From Rhynochetos jubatus (taxonomy: Eukaryota > Chordata > Aves > Eurypygiformes > Rhynochetidae): a DNA stretch of 64,000 nucleotides. The position numbers were made by a program, and so were the translations under genes. How positions within the stretch are numbered: the first letter of the stretch is position 1; every line of letters begins with the position of its first letter. Shown piece after piece: positions 29,732-43,862 of this stretch. The DNA lies in assembly GCA_027574665.1 (NCBI GenBank), contig CM050676.1:4082157-4146156 (forward strand). The letters run 5' to 3'. The notes under the pieces are model-generated. The model was not told where the DNA came from and made no database searches. It worked only from the letters and a program-made list of their open reading frames with translations.

Positions 29732-32700
29732 CCTGAGGTGGTGGCCCAACCCTGAGTTGTGATTTAATAAATGGCATACCTAGAGCAACCCACTTGTGTG
29801 GGGAAAAATCTTTAACAGAAGTTGGCAGCCCAGATGGGACTGTAGGACAGAAGAGAGAGGAAATTCAGAGATCCTTCTGGATAACCCGTTACCAACGCTC
29901 AAAAATTGCGGGCAGTAAACAGGAGCAGGTGGGTCCCGAGTACTTGGGCACGGGTAAATTCAGAACAGTTACTGAGAAGCTCCTGTGTTTAAAATTGCTG
30001 AAAAAGCTATAGCTGGTTGAGAGAATGGGAACGACACCCAGCACTGAACGGGGGACGCCCCTTGCTGAGGTTTTAGAGAACTGGAAAAAGGTGACCCTGG
30101 CACAGAATTGACAGAAGAGGAGACTGATTACATTGTGCCGGGAGGAATGGCCATTCCTAACAAGGACGAGAGGAGGAGGATCGATAGACGTATGGCCTCC
30201 TAAAGGATCCTTTAAGCCTCATAAGTTGAAGTTCCTGAGAATTCTCCTCGAGGATCCAGGGCGTCAGGATATTGATTATTGGTATATTTGGTGTAATTGG
30301 GCCCAACAAAGGAGAAAGTCTTTAATTGGAAATGATAGTGGAGAACGATTAGTTCCACCCGCTCCAAAAGCTGGGGAACTTGAATCGTCCTCAGGAGGGG
30401 TTGGCATGTACCCACCGCGTGGGACTACATCCCAAACCCTAGGGCAGGACCTGGAGGTCCGCCAGAGGTTCCCGCTGTCACTGCCGTGGTAAGACATGAG
30501 CCTTGGAAACAAGGGGATTTGGTAGCCTGGCAGGCTAAAATGCCAAGACTACGGGATGGCGCAGAAAAATGCGCCCAGTTCTTACCTGGCATTATAACTG
30601 ATTATACACCCAATTGGAATGATATGAGAACCCTTCTCCGTGAATTGTTTCGTCCGGAGGATTGAGAAAAAATCCTGCCAAAAGAGAGAGAGATTGCCCA
30701 AAGGGGGCAAGCCCAGGGACTGGTCCCCTGGCCCGACAATAACCCTGAATGGGACATAGCCACTGCTGGTGGAATGACAGCTTATCGAACCGCTATCCAG
30801 CAAGTAGTGGAAGCGGTCTGACAAGCTGGAGAACGGGTCACTGATTGGACAAAAGTGCTGGACTGCAGACAAAAACCTGATAAACATCCCTGTGATTACT
30901 GGGGACGTCTAAAAGCTACCTTACTCGAATACGGAGGTATGACCCGAGAAAAGGACCAGTAGCTCTGAGTGTATTTGTAGGTCAATCTGCCCCAGATATC
31001 AGTAAATATTTCAAAAAATATGCCTGGATGGCAAGGAGAAACTTTGGCTGAAATCTTGAGTATTGCTACGTTTGTGTGCGACGGACGGAGTGAGGGGAGA
31101 GAGAGAGAAATCACTCTGTTAGCTGCAGCGATTACTCAGGGTTATAGCCAACAAAGAGGGCGGGGTTTTCCCCGGCGAGGGGGCAGAGAGGAAGGGGTTT
31201 TTCCTCTTCAACTTCTTATCCTAATGCCCGTGGTTTTATTGTGGTAATTCAGGACACGTACAATCGTACAATCGACTGTCCTCACAGACCCATCAGCTCC
31301 AGCGGAAGGACTCCTGTGGAGAGACCACCCAGACCTCATTCTCAATAAAGAAGAAAACACTGGAGTTATCAATTTATGGAAATGACAGGAATTAAGGTAG
31401 ATCGTAACGGTCCCGTCACGGCAAAGGTAAATGGTATTTCGGTGTATTTTTAATAGACACTGGAGCAACGTTATCTTTACTTCATTTTCCAATACCACAG
31501 GTCTCTGTTGATACCGTAATTATTGATGGGGTCGTAGCTGGTAAAGAATTCTTTTTTTCTTCTCCCCTCCCAGTGATATTAGGAGGGAAAATGTCTTGGG
31601 GAAGATTTGTCATATCCCCAGAAACACCAGGATCTTTGCTGGGACGAGACTTGTTACAAGGCTTTGGAACACGTATATCTCTAACACCCAAAGGGATCCT
31701 GTTGGTAATGCCAGGAGTCTCAGTCCTGAAATGAAAACCTGAGAAGCAAAAGGATAAAGGGATCCCTGAGGAACTGATTGAGATTCCTTCTGAGCTGAGG
31801 TAGGAGTGTGAAAATCTGTGGAAGCAGTGGTGATTCAGACAATAGGAGGGGCTGCACCGTCAGTTAGACAGTACCCCATAATTTCTGAAGCAATGCCTAG
31901 CACTGGAACACAGATTGAAAATTTCTTGAAAAATGGAATATTGAAAGAATGTAGAAGTCCTTATAATCCTCCAATTTTACCTGTTAGTAAACACAGATTG
32001 GATAAGGGTGGAGATCCTGAGTATCGATTGGTACAAGATTGACGTGCTGTAAATGAACACGTTAGTTCTCACCTACTGTTTTCCCATGTGCGTCGGAACT
32101 GGTACAATATGTGGGTGATTTCCTAATTGCCAGTCAGTCAGAAGCTGATTGTGTTTGTGACACCAAATATTTGCGTACACAACTTGCAAAGAAGGGTCAC
32201 CGTGCATCTCTATCCAAACTACAGCTCTGCCGACAACAGGGGAAGTACCTGGGGGTTATTTTTAAGCCGGGGGAAAGGGAGACAGACCCTGAACGCATCA
32301 AGGCAGTACAGGAGATACCCAGAGCTGGGCCTGAGAAGCAGTTAAGGGGATTCCTAGGTCAAGTGGGCTTTTGCAGACCGTGGATCCCCAGGTTTAGTGT
32401 GATAGCTAAAGCATTGCATGAGGCAACAAAACAAAAAGATGAAGTGGAACCGATAACAGGGGGCCCAGAAAGGGAAAAGGCTTTTCGAGCACTGAAGGGA
32501 GCGTTGTTAAAAGCCCCAGCTCGAGGAATCCCGGATTATAGCAAAACATTTAAACTGTGTTGTACTGAAAATAAGGGAAGAGCGAATGGAGTTTTGACTC
32601 AAACTTTAGGTCCCTAGGAAAGACCTGTAGCATATTACTCGTGCTCCTTAGATCCAGTAATGAAAGGAACTCCTTTTTGTATTTGAGCGAGAGCAGCCGC

Positions 32701-35700
32701 CGCTGAGTTAGTAGAAAGAACTCAAAATACAGTTTTGGGACACCCCCTGACGGTGTGTGTGCCCCATGGAGTGGAAATCCTTTTTAAACAAGAGGCCGAG
32801 AAGGCACTTTCTCCGCAAAGGGCACACCGGTCTGAACTGAGACTTTTGCTTGCTGATAATTTGAAGCTGGAAAGATGCAATACTTTGAGTCCCGCCACCC
32901 TGATGCCGCTGCCTACAGCTGGTGAGAAGGAGCACCCAGATTTGAACCTTTTTGCAGATGGATCGTCATATTATGAGCGTGGTCAGAGATGCACCGGACG
33001 CACCGTTACCCAGGTATTACTGGCTGGACCTTTCTGCCCCGATCTAGGTGCGCAGGGAGAGGAGATGGTGGCAGCTGAGTACGCTACTGGCCACCGCGTT
33101 GACACCTGTACGGACTCAAAATACACCTTCGGAGCGTGCCGTGCCGCAGGCGTGCTGTGGGAAGAACGGGGATTCCTTACCTCTCCAGGTAAAACCATTG
33201 CGCACGGGGAGCTAAGAAAAGGCCTACGGGAGGCAATACCACTGCCCTCTGAGCTGGCTGCGATAGATATTAAGGCTCCTGCCAACAAGCAGGATAAAAG
33301 ATGCAAAGGAAATGCGCTCGCTGATCAGGCAGCGAAAGCTGCTGCTCGACAAGTCTTTGCTGTGACTTGGATTTCGGGAAAGGAACCTGACACCGAGCTA
33401 CCCGACAAAGGGGAACTTTCCGAAGAGCTGCCGGGAGAAGAGAAACAGCTGTGGGAGAAACTGGGAGCTCAGCATCGTGGAGGACAGTGGATTTTAGGGA
33501 GTAAACCGTTACTCCCGAAAAGGTATTTATTGCCGATTACACGTGAAAAAACGCACGGGGGTCCTGGGAACGTTGCCTTGAGGATCCAGAGACTGTGGGC
33601 GGCCCCAGGAGTTTATGCTGCAGCGAAAGCTGCCGACTTTGTAAAGAACATGCATCTCAGAATCAAGACACCCCTGGGCAAACGACCCCCGGCAATGTAT
33701 CCACTCCCAGACCTGCAAACAGACGGGGCTGAGAAGCCTAAAGCCATGGGATTCACATATTGGCTTGTTATTGTTGGACAGTGATGGGGATGGGTTGAAG
33801 CTTTCCCCACTCGGAAAATGACTCCAAGGTGGTTGTTAAAGCTCGTTTGAAGGAAATTATTCCTAGATACGGAGTTCCTGAAGTCATGGATTCCAACAGG
33901 GGAGCACATTTTACTGCAGCTGTTGTAATTCAGGTCTCTCACTCCTCAGGCACCCGAGCACAGCTACGCACACCCTGTCACCCAGAGTCGTCGGGGCAGG
34001 CAGAGGATGAAGAGAACAATGAAGGAATAATTAGTGAAGGCTTGTAAACAAAGAGGGTTAGAATGGCCAGAGGCATTAAACTTAGTATTATGGGATAGTA
34101 GGAATACGCCTAGACAACCAGTAGGAGTTTCGCCTGCAGGAATTTTATTGGGAAGAATTGTAGCTGTTCCAGGAACTTGTGTTCCAGCTCAGACGAGCCT
34201 GTTGGATGGAGATGAACAGGGAAGCCGGTATGTGCTGTATTTACAGAACTCTTTCTCACAAATGAGAAATCATGCTTATTGGGATCAGGGAGCGACACCT
34301 GAAATTCAAGTCCATGATCTGCAGCCTGGTGATAAAGTTTATGTAAAAATGTTAAGAGAAAGAAGAGATTTGAACTGAAATGGGAAAGACCTTATATGGT
34401 GTAACTGACCTCTTTTTATGCTGTCAAGGTGCAGGGGAAAGAAACCTGGATCCGTCATTCACCTGTGTGTAAAGATTCCACACCAGGGCTACCTTAACCT
34501 CTTGTCTACTCTCACTTGCCCCGGACTGACACGCTGTGGTCAAAGATTTTCTTACGCTGTCAGGATCCAGTGGCAGATGAGACTGTGGTGAAGCACAGTA
34601 ATGGCACATGTCAAACCTTTTGTGAAATCAGGGGTTTTCAGATTCAATCTGTTCAGAATGTTATAGTTACTAAAAATACCAAAATCGAGCGGGATTATTC
34701 CTTTGATCCTTCCGTGGCTGTTGAATTTTGTGTTACTGTTAGAGTCTCAGATAACTGGAGAGAATGTGGTGTATGGTCAAAACTAAGGCCTTGGGATCCC
34801 TGTTCTTATCCTGCACATCTCAGGGAGCTGCTGACTGGGAGAGGAACAGGGTGTTTGAACCAGCATCTGTGGTATTTGGGTGAAGGACCAGCTGGAGACT
34901 GGTGTTGCTTTATCCCGTCCAGTCTGTGTAGTTAGTTAACACTTCTTGGGGATTTTCGGAAGCTTTTTCAGGGTTAACTTGTTGGTTCCCTGACCTGTCC
35001 CCATGGTTAAAGAGAGGGATTGCAATAGCTGTTGCAGTGGGTTTACGGCTTGTATGTGCAATAGGATTGTTATAATGTTGTATTACTTCTCTTACTCGCT
35101 TATTGACTGAGATTTAAGGTGCCACCTGGAATTATAATAAATGTTAATTGCAGGTATGCAAATCACAACAAGAGGAGGGAACTGTGAAGGACTCTTTCAT
35201 AGTCTCCGGTGCAGGGTTAGAGCTGAGGTTTGGGGTCTTGTAAAAGTGCAGAAACACTGCTCAGCAGGCCCAGAATGTTTGTGCTCAACCTGCTCCTGGT
35301 ACAGACCCACCCAAGGCTGGTTTCAAACCCAGCCAAGCTAATCATGCAGAGACAGTCTCAGCAAAGGGTGGTTAATTAATTAAGCACAGGTGCTTTGCTA
35401 GACAAAAGGTAAACCCTTACTAGTACTTCTCGAGGTCTGTCTCAGAATTGTGCGAGACAGAAAGGGCAGAAGAGTGCTTATGGAAACGGCGACCCGAAGA
35501 GACCCCGCAACTAAGAAAGAAGGCAGCAGCTGAGACAGGGGAGTGTGAGGGCCTTTGATAAACGATGAACTTTGGGGACTGAAAGGCTCAGTGGAAATAT
35601 ACAAAGACTTCGGACCTTGTGTAATGGGTATTGATTGAATGGTATAAAAACTGTGCGAGATCTTGGGCCGTTGGCCACTCCCTGAGGTGGTGGCCCAACC

Positions 35701-35766
35701 CTGAGTTGTGATTTAATAAATGGCAAACCTAGAGCAACCCGCTTGTTTGGGGAAAAACCTTTAACA
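29732..35766 (+). mobile_element. Gammaretrovirus-like endogenous provirus, copy 2 (defective)
   Basis: Duplicate of 8571-14605 at offset 21161, with identical structure: 5' LTR remnant 29732-29817, primer site 29823-29840, gag remnant 30025-31241, protease with DTGAT at 31456-31470, reverse transcriptase pieces 31818-32615 with the same internal deletion and YVGD, RNase H 32735-33350, integrase pieces to 34378, env-position frame 34516-34935, 3' LTR 35183-35766. All stops seen in copy 1 that I checked are shared, so the decay came before the duplication. A few private substitutions exist, for example in the RNase H frame near 33214-33222. Confidence 0.9.
35183..35766 (+). repeat. 3' LTR of provirus copy 2
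   Basis: Same limits as the LTR at 14022-14605 (TGTGAAGG start, TTTAACA end). It directly abuts the inverted 3' flank of PRR22 copy D. Confidence 0.85.
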
Positions 35767-36071
35767 AAGGGGACAGGGGAATCCCCCCCGATCCCCGCCA
35801 TTCCCACCCTGCTGGCGGTGACTCGTCCCCAGGGTCGGCTCGGTGCCCTTTGGGGCTCCCCGGCTCGACCTGGGGCTCAGCGGGGCTTTGGCAGCTCTTG
35901 GGTGCCGTTTCCTGGTGCCCCCTCCCCCCACACCCCAGAGGCACGGAGAGGTTCTGGAGGAAAGTCTTTTAATGGGAAACAAGGAAGGAAAGAGACTCTT
36001 TAACTGCACACTAACACCCCCCTCCTCCCCACCCCCGCTGCCCCCAGGTCCATCCCAGCCCCGCCGTGGGC

Positions 36072-38782
36072 CTACTGCCCCCCTGCCAGCCCCGTGCTGC
36101 CGGCCAGAGCCCTGCGCTTGCTGGGGGGCTCCTCCAAGGTGCTCCCCCGCGGCTCCTGCCCCCGCTTCTTCCCCCGCTCCTCTGCCACGGCCAGAGGGGA
36201 CGGTGCCGGGTCCATCGCCTCATCTTCCCACGGCTCCAGCAGCTCCATGGAGAAGATGGATTCCTCGTTGCTGAGGATGGCGTCGGGGGTCTCGAGGACG
36301 CGGGCGGCGAGGGTGAGCAGCTCATCCGTCAGCGAGAGCGAGTCGAAGTCGCTGTCGGGGACCCCTGTGCCGGTGACACCAGGGTCCCCAGAGATGGGGC
36401 TGCTGCCGGGACCGTCCTGGCTGCCCCCCACGGTGTCCAGGGAGCAGCCAAAGAGCCTTAGTGCCTCTTCCAGAGGCACCTCCCCGGGCAGGTCGAGGTT
36501 TCCGGCCGGGTCACAAGGCTCTTGGCTGTGGGGGGCATCAGCGGAATGGGAGGGGATGCCATGGCCCGGGGTGATGTTGCTGGCTCCATCCTGGCTGACC
36601 CCCTCGATTTCCAGGGCAGAAGCGATGAGCTTTAGGGTGTCCTCGTGCAGCTCCTCCCTGGAAACCTCCAGGTCATCTGCCAGGTCCCACAGTCCCAGGT
36701 TTTCCAGGGTAGCATGGGGGCTGCAGGAGATGTTGCTGCCCGGGGGGATGTTGCTGCCCAGGGGTGCTCCCGTGGTGGTGGCCGTGCCAGCGATGTTCAA
36801 CTGCCCCTCGATGTGCTGGGAGCCGTGGGTGGAGGAGGGCAACATCGGGGGCGCTGGGGTCACCACTCTCCCCTCCCCGCCAGTGTCAGCAGGGTGCCCA
36901 GGCACAGGGACACTCCTGGGACCCCCCTCCCTGACCCCCAGCACATCCCGGGAGCAACCCGTCAGCCTTAGGGCCTCTTCGAGGAGCTCCTCGTCGGTGA
37001 CACTGAGGTCCCCAAGGCCTTGGTTGTCCCGGGCAGCGATGGGGCTGGGGGAGATGTCTCTGCTCAGGGGGGTGTTGCTCCGCTGGGGTGCCCCTATGGC
37101 AGTGGCCATGCCAGAGACGTTGCACTGTCCCTCGATGATCTGGGAGCCATGGCTGGAAGACGGCAACTCCTGGGGGCCTGGGGCCACCGCTTTCCCCTCT
37201 CTGGAGCTGTCCCCAGTGTCCCCAGCCGTAGGAACAGGGCCAGGACCATCCCGGCTGGCTCCCAGCACATCCCGGGAGCAACCAAAGAGCCTTAGGGCCT
37301 CTTCGAGGAGCTCCTCGTTGGTGACATCAAGGTCCCCAAGGCCTTGGTTGTCCCGGGCAGCGATGGGGCTGGAGGGGGTGTCTCTCTCCGGGGGGATGGT
37401 GCTGCCTGGGGGTGCCCCCACAGCGGTGGCCACGCTGGTGATGTTCAACTGCCCCTCCGTGTGCTGGGAGCCGTGGCTTGATGACAGCAACACCGGGGGC
37501 GCTGTTGTCACCGCTGTCCCGCCTCTGCCGCTGTCACCATTGTCCCCGGCCACAGGGACACTGCTGGGCCCCCCCTCGCTGACCCCCAGCACATCCCGGG
37601 AGCAACCAAAGAGCCTTAGGGCCTCTTCGAGGAGCTGCTCTTCGGTGACTTCGAGGTCCCCAAGGCCGTGGTTGTCCCGGGCAGCAACGGGGCTGGGGGG
37701 GATGTCTCTGCCCGGGCGGATGGTGCTGCCCGGGGCTGCCCCTGTGGCGGTGGCCCGGCCGGAGATGTTGACTTGTGCCGCCGGCCCCTTGATGTGCTGG
37801 GAGCCGGGGCTGGACGTTGGCCGCAGCAGAGTCGGGGCCACCGCTCTGGCCTGATGGTTTGGGGGGGCCAGGGGTTGCGGTTGGCCGTGGGGGGTCACCG
37901 GGACTGCCCAGGCCAGGGGTGTCTCGTAGCCCCCAGGGACCCACAGGGCAGCAGCCGGCAGAGGAGCGGGAGCGTGGCCCAGCGTGGCGGAGGCCGATGG
38001 CAGGTGGACGGTGCCCGTCCCTGGCACGTGGAGGAGGTGGTGGTCGAAGAGGCAGCCGCATGGAGCCCTCTGCAGACCTGGGAGGGTGAGAGGGAGCCGT
38101 GCTGGGCCGGGGGCAACCTCCAGGTGCACCCGCTGAGCCGGCCCCGGTGGCCGATGCCAAACAGCTCTGCGCCCAGCACGTGGGCAGATGGTGGCCGGGG
38201 CGCTCCCCGCGGGGTGGGCCGGGGTTGTTAACTGGGGAGGGAGCTGGCTTCCCTGAGGTGGAACGGGAGATGTGGCCCCAAGTGTTTGGGAAATCCCCTG
38301 GGAATTGGATGTAGTGGGCAGGCATCACCCCGGCGAGGGCACGGACACTCGCCCGGGCTTGCTGCACCCCAGTGCCATATGTGCCAGGGGCCGGGGGTGC
38401 AGGGGATGCTGGGGTTCCCGGGGGTGTGGGATGCTCAGTGTGTGCGGGGGTCCGGGTGCCAGAGCGGACAGGGCTGCCATACCTGCTGGTGATGCCCGGG
38501 GGACCTGGGGTGCCATCCGCGCCGCGGGTGCCCAGGCTGTGGGGAAGGGCTGCCACTGCCCGGGCACTGGGCACAGGTTGGCTGAGCCTGGAAGAGAGAC
38601 AGGAGTGACGGCCAGGGCTCAGCTCTGCTCTGGCCCCTGAGAGCATCCCCGGGCTGCAGGGGTCGGCGTCGGTGCCTACCTGGGGGGTAGAAGGTGTCCG
38701 GGAGCAGAAAAGTGGGCTGGAGCTGGGGCGCAGGGGGTGCGCGGGAGCGGCGGGGTGGGAGCTGCCGCGGTGGCCACGCCAT
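36072..38782 (-). CDS. PRR22: PRR22 copy D, inverted
   Basis: Exons 38782-38680, 38587-38483 and 38077-36072, with an intact 737-residue frame. The poly(A) signal is the reverse complement of 35968-35973. It is the tandem duplicate of copy B and shares SGMATAI, NITPGHG and GSSPIS. It also carries SVTDEELL and STLEEPPS, which are otherwise found only in copy F, and private changes CSPHATLEN. The intact Glu in LLEEALRLF of module 1 differs from copy B. Confidence 0.8.
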
Positions 38783-39401
38783 GGTGCCTTCTGGCTGTGT
38801 GGCTGGCGGTTGCTAAGGAGTCTCTGGGGTGTCCCAGGTCACAATGCAGGGGGTCCCCGTGTTCTGCCCCGCCCCAGGAACCTGCCCCGCCCCTCCGGGC
38901 AGGGAAAGGGTTAAGGGGCACTGGGGTGCCCCCGGCCCCTCCAGGCGGCTCTCAGGGCCGTGGGGGCAAGCCTTGGTCTTTTCCCGGCGCTGGGATAAGC
39001 TTGGCATTGGTGGGCCTTGGTGGCACGAGTCCCGGGCCTGCAGTGCTGGCATGGAGGGCAGGGGCTGTTCAGGGTGGGGGCACAGGGCAGGCGAGGGGGA
39101 GGTGTGGCACGGGATGTCAGGGGAAGGTTTGACGCTCCAGCCCTGCCAGTCGGGCACCAGTCGAGAGCCCCTGGGTGAGGCTGGGGGGCAGAAACAAAGC
39201 AGGTGTGGAGGGTGTCTGCACCCATCGCCCAGCCGGGATGCCAGCCCTGAGGGCTTCTTCCCTAGGCAAGCCAGAGAAAGCTTTGGGGCAGTAGCACTGG
39301 TCCCTGTGGGAGGCTTCACCTTTTTCCCTGGCCATGGCAGGGGGTGGCACTGCATGGTCTTTAAGTTCCCTTCCAACCCAAACCATTCCATGATTCTATG
39401 A

Positions 39402-40823
39402 TCCATCCAGCCTGGCCTTGAACACTGCCAGGGATGGGGCAGCCACAGCTTCGCTGGGCAACCTGTCCCAGTGCTCCCCACCCTCTCCTGGAAGAATTTT
39501 TTCCTGATGTCCAATCTAAATCTCCCTTCTTTGACTTTAAAGCCGTTACCCCTTTTCCTGTCACTCCGTGTCCTTGTTAAAACTCCCCCCCCCCCCCCCC
39601 CCCCCCCCAGTTTTCTTGTAGCCCCCCGGGCACTGGAAGGGGCTCTAAGGTCTCCCCGGAGCCTTCCCTTCTCCAGGCTGAACCCCCCAACTCTCTCAGC
39701 CTGTCCCCATGGCAGAGGGGCTCCAGCCCTCGCAGCATCTCTGTGGCCTCCTCTGGACTTGCTCTAAGAGGTCCATGTCCTGCTCATGTTGATGCCCCAC
39801 AGCTGGACGCAGCACTGCAGGGGGGGTCTCCGCAGAGAGGAGTAGAGGGGGAGAATCCCCTCCCTCGCCCTGCTGGCCACGCTGCTCCGGATCCAGCCCA
39901 GGATCCGGTTGGCTTTCTGGGCTGCCAGCGCACACGGCCGGCTCCTGTCCAGCTTTCCATCCCCCAGTACCCCCAGACAAAGATGTTGAACAGCGCCGGT
40001 CCCAATCCCGACCCCTGAGGAACGCCGCTCGTCACTGGTCTCCACTCAGACATCGAGCCCTTGACCACCACTCTCTGAGTGCCACCAGCCAGCCAGTTCC
40101 TTCTCCACCGAGCGGTCCATCCGTCCAATCCACACCTCTGCAGTGTAGAGACAAGGGTGTTGTGCAGGACGGTGTCGAACGCTTTGCACAAGTCCAGGTA
40201 GATGACATCGGTTCCTGTCCTTTATCTCCCAAGGTCACGACCCCGTCGCAGAAGGCCACCAGGTTCGTCAGGCAGGATCTGCCCTCGGTGAAGCCACGTT
40301 GGCTGTCACCAATCCCCTCCTCGCTTTCCACGTGCCTTTGCATGGTTTCCAGGAGGATCTGCTCCACGATCTTGCCAGGCACAGAGGTGACACTGACTGG
40401 GCTGGAGTTCCCCGGATCCTCCTTTTTCCCTTTTTAAAGATGGGGGTGATGTTTCCCCTTTTCCAGTCAGTGGGAACTTCACCAGGCCGCCACGACTTCT
40501 CAAACACAGGGGGTAGAGGTTGCACAACCTCATCCGCCAGTTCTTTCAGGACCCGCGGAGGTATTCCACCAGGTCCCATGGAACTGTGCACCTGCAGGTT
40601 CCTCAGGTGCTCCCGAACCTGATCCTCACTGACCACGGGCGGCTCTCCATGCTCCCAGTCCCTGCCCTTGCCTCCCGCGACTCGGGGGGGTACGGCTTGT
40701 GCCCTCGACAGTGAAGAACGAGACAAACAAATCACTGAGCACCTCGGCCTTCTCCATATCCTGGGAAACCTGCTCTCCCGTTTCCTTGCGCAGAGGGCCC
40801 ACATTTTCCTCTGTGGGGCCTGT
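39402..40823 (-). mobile_element. CR1 LINE, duplicate of 18241-19661
   Basis: Same reverse transcriptase fragments in the same broken frames on the minus strand, with a C24 run at 39585-39608 and the flipped 3' tip at 39322-39401. Confidence 0.85.
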
Positions 40824-43800
40824 GAGCACTTGAGGTGACCATGCAGCCCCAGGGCCTGTCTCGACGCTGGGCAGGACTGTGGCCCCCTGCCCTCCCAGTG
40901 TCTCTGGCAGGCGGGAGCAGCAGAGAGCAGGGAGACGTTTTGGGGCAAAGCCCGGCATTTTGCACTGGCAGGTGGTTTCCAAATCCCGCCTGGCGCTGCT
41001 GCTGCTGGACACAGGCACAGCCCCTTGGGTTGGGAAGTGGGGCTGGCCCAGCAGGTCCGGAACGGTGAGTCCCACTGCCAGACAAAGAAGTGCCTTGCGG
41101 TTGTATCGGGGGCATCCGCAGGGTGTTTGCCGATCCCCTGGCTCGGCTGCGAAAACACCGCCACAGGCACCGAGATGCCCAAGGGCTGAGGGGGCTGGGG
41201 AGGGGCTGGGCACTGGCGCTCGGGGGGTCTGCGTGGGGCAGGCAGTCTTTGCCTTAGGGCTCTCCGGGGCTATTTGAGTTTGGCTCTGTGAGCTGGGGCA
41301 TTTGGGGACATGGCAGGGAGGCCCTGGGGTCTGTCCTTCCCGCTGCATGGCTGCCCAGTAACCTGCTCCCCTTTGCCTCCTCTTCCCAGGAGGGTGGTGG
41401 GGGCTCGGCAGGGCCCATCAGATGTGGACACCCGAGGTGGGAGCAGTTCTGCACCAGGGCTGACGGGACCAGGGACACGGCCTGTGCCCAAGGGGTCCCC
41501 TGGCACCCAGGCCGTCACGCCAGCAACCCAGCCAGGGTCCGTCAGCCTCACGACCACCATCCTGGGGATGAAACTGGGGTCCCCTGGCACCCAGAGCACC
41601 ATCCCGGGGTGCAGCCAGGGATGCCCAGCCTCAAGACAAACGTCTTGGGGATGCAGCCAGGGACACAAGGAGCAGGAGCAGGGGCTCAGCCAAGTCCCTG
41701 CCGCATGGACCGCAGCCTTCCTGGTGCTGGGAAGGTCCCTGCTGAAGGTACCCCCCATGCTGTGGGGACACCGATGGACGCCAGCGCTTACGGCTATGGA
41801 GAGATGGTGGAGGCCCTGCCAGGTCGGGCAGCTCGGCCGGCTCTAGAGCACCCTGAAAGAGCAGGTGGCCCAGCTGGCAGCCACCAAGTCCAACCAGGCT
41901 GAAGTCGAGAAGCTGCGCCTGCTCTTCCCAGATGGAGGTGAGAGCCCTGGAGGGGCTGGGGGGGGGGGGGCGGGGTTAGTGTAGGACACCCTGGGTGCCG
42001 GTCTTGTTGCGGCTCATTCCCGCTGGGCAAAACTGACACCTTCGGGGCTGGGCAGCCAAGGCAGCATCCCTCTGAGGGTCCCCCCTGCTGGCTTTTCCCC
42101 AGGGCCGCCATGTCCCATCCTGGGACAGCTGGCTGAGGGGGTGTGCCCCTCCACAGCTGGACCGCCTGGAGCTGGGGCCTTTCCTGCAGCAGCTGGAGCA
42201 CTGCTGGAGCATACGGAGCAGCTCCAGAAGGCAGCGCAGGCGGAGGGGGATGATGCAGCCGGCATTAAGAAGTGAGTGCGATGGGGGCGACAATGGCTTC
42301 AGGGACAGCGCTCACCCCGTTCCCTCCGGCTGTCCTGCCTCGTGCCTGCCTGGTACCCTGGCACAGGAGCAGTTCCCACAGGGGTGATGGGTTTGGGGCA
42401 CTCGCTTCTGTGGATTCTCCAGTGCCTAATCCAAGGTGGAGCTTTTTCCCAGGTGGGACCCCACGGACCCCCTTTATTTCATACCCAGCCAACAGGTCAG
42501 GACCTTGTGGTGGTGGGGGGGGAATAAACCAGCCTCAACCCTCCCGCTTCCCCCGGCAAACACTGTAACTGGCTGCAGCAAAGTGCTCAGCACGGCGCTC
42601 AGCACCTTTTGGGTGCAGGATGGCTGTGCCCCGGCCCCAGCGCGTGAGAGCCCTTCTCCAGGCAGGGGTGGAGGGGGCCGGGGCGGCCTGGGCAGGGCAG
42701 GGGAGCAGAGATGTGCTGCGGAGAGCCAGCACACCCTCACCTCCCCGCTGCAGCGCTGCCCCTCCAGCCCCTCCCGCCTGGTGCCCCGCGGCCAAGCCAG
42801 CCCACGCTCCTGCTCCCCAGCAAGGTCGGGATGGGGAAGGCAGGGATACGGTGGGGGCAACTGAGGCTGGGAGGGTGATGCTGAGCACCCAGGGTGTCTG
42901 TGCCTCAGTTTCCCCGGGGAGAGCTGGGTGTGGCAGGGTTGCCTGGGGATGCTGGGTTTGGCCCTGTGTTTCAGCCAGCCCGCTCTTTCCTTCCCAGCTC
43001 GACCAGGCGGAGCTCTTGGGCCAGGAGAGCCGCGTCTACGGGGGCCGGCAGGACAGGCAGCTGTCTGTGCTCGTGGGAACAGGGGGTATGGCCGGGCAGG
43101 CTTGGGCTGACCCCACGGGTGTGAAGGGGACAGCAGGCTGGGCAGGACACCTGCGGGGTGGCAGGTTTTCCCCTACCCACGTCCCTGACTCTGGTTCCCT
43201 CCTGTCTCTCCCACCACACTTCCCAGGGGATGAGCCCAAGCTGTCCCCAAGGCAGTGGGACACCTGGGGCACCGGCCGCCTGCTGTCACGGCCCCAGACC
43301 GCTGGACCCTTGCTCAGCCAAGCGGGTATGGCCCTGCCGGGGCTCCAGGGGGTCAGGGGGCCAGAAGGCAACCTGTGGTCCCGCGCTGGGTGGGGGCGAG
43401 TTGGGGATCTGTGCCTGGTGCCGAGTGGGGCGGGACGGGGTCTGGGTCAGGATGGGGAGGGGTGAAGCAGGCTGGAGTGGGGAGGGCTATTGGATGAGGA
43501 CCCCCGTCCCTGTGTTGGAGCCGCAACAAGACGGGGGGTCCTGAGCAGTGTGGACAAGAGCATGTCCACTTCATGTGTCCTTGCTGCCTCCTCCATGCCA
43601 GGCTGGCAGGGCTGCCTGGTGCACTGGGGGGGGCTTAGGCCTTGCCCTTTGCCCCCACGCACTGCCGCCTCGCTGGAGCACAGGCCCGGCGCATGCGACG
43701 GCCACCACGTCTCCCGGGCACCGGGGCTCCTCCCGTCCATCCAGACATCAGGGCACAGATCCAGTGCCCCCGCAGCCAGGCAGGGCTGGGGGTCCCCGGC

Positions 43801-43862
43801 CGAACCCCCAGCACCCCAGCCATCGAGTAGGCGAATGAGGGGCAGCAGCCGGCAGCAATAAA
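40824..43862 (+). pseudogene. Decayed DUF4795/QRICH2-like gene end, duplicate
   Basis: Offset 21162 from 19662-22700. Predicted exon pieces are 41390-41937, 42157-42271, 42998-43086 and 43227-43325, with AATAAA at 43857-43862. The same frame change and in-frame stop in the coiled-coil exon are present, so it was already broken when duplicated. Confidence 0.4.
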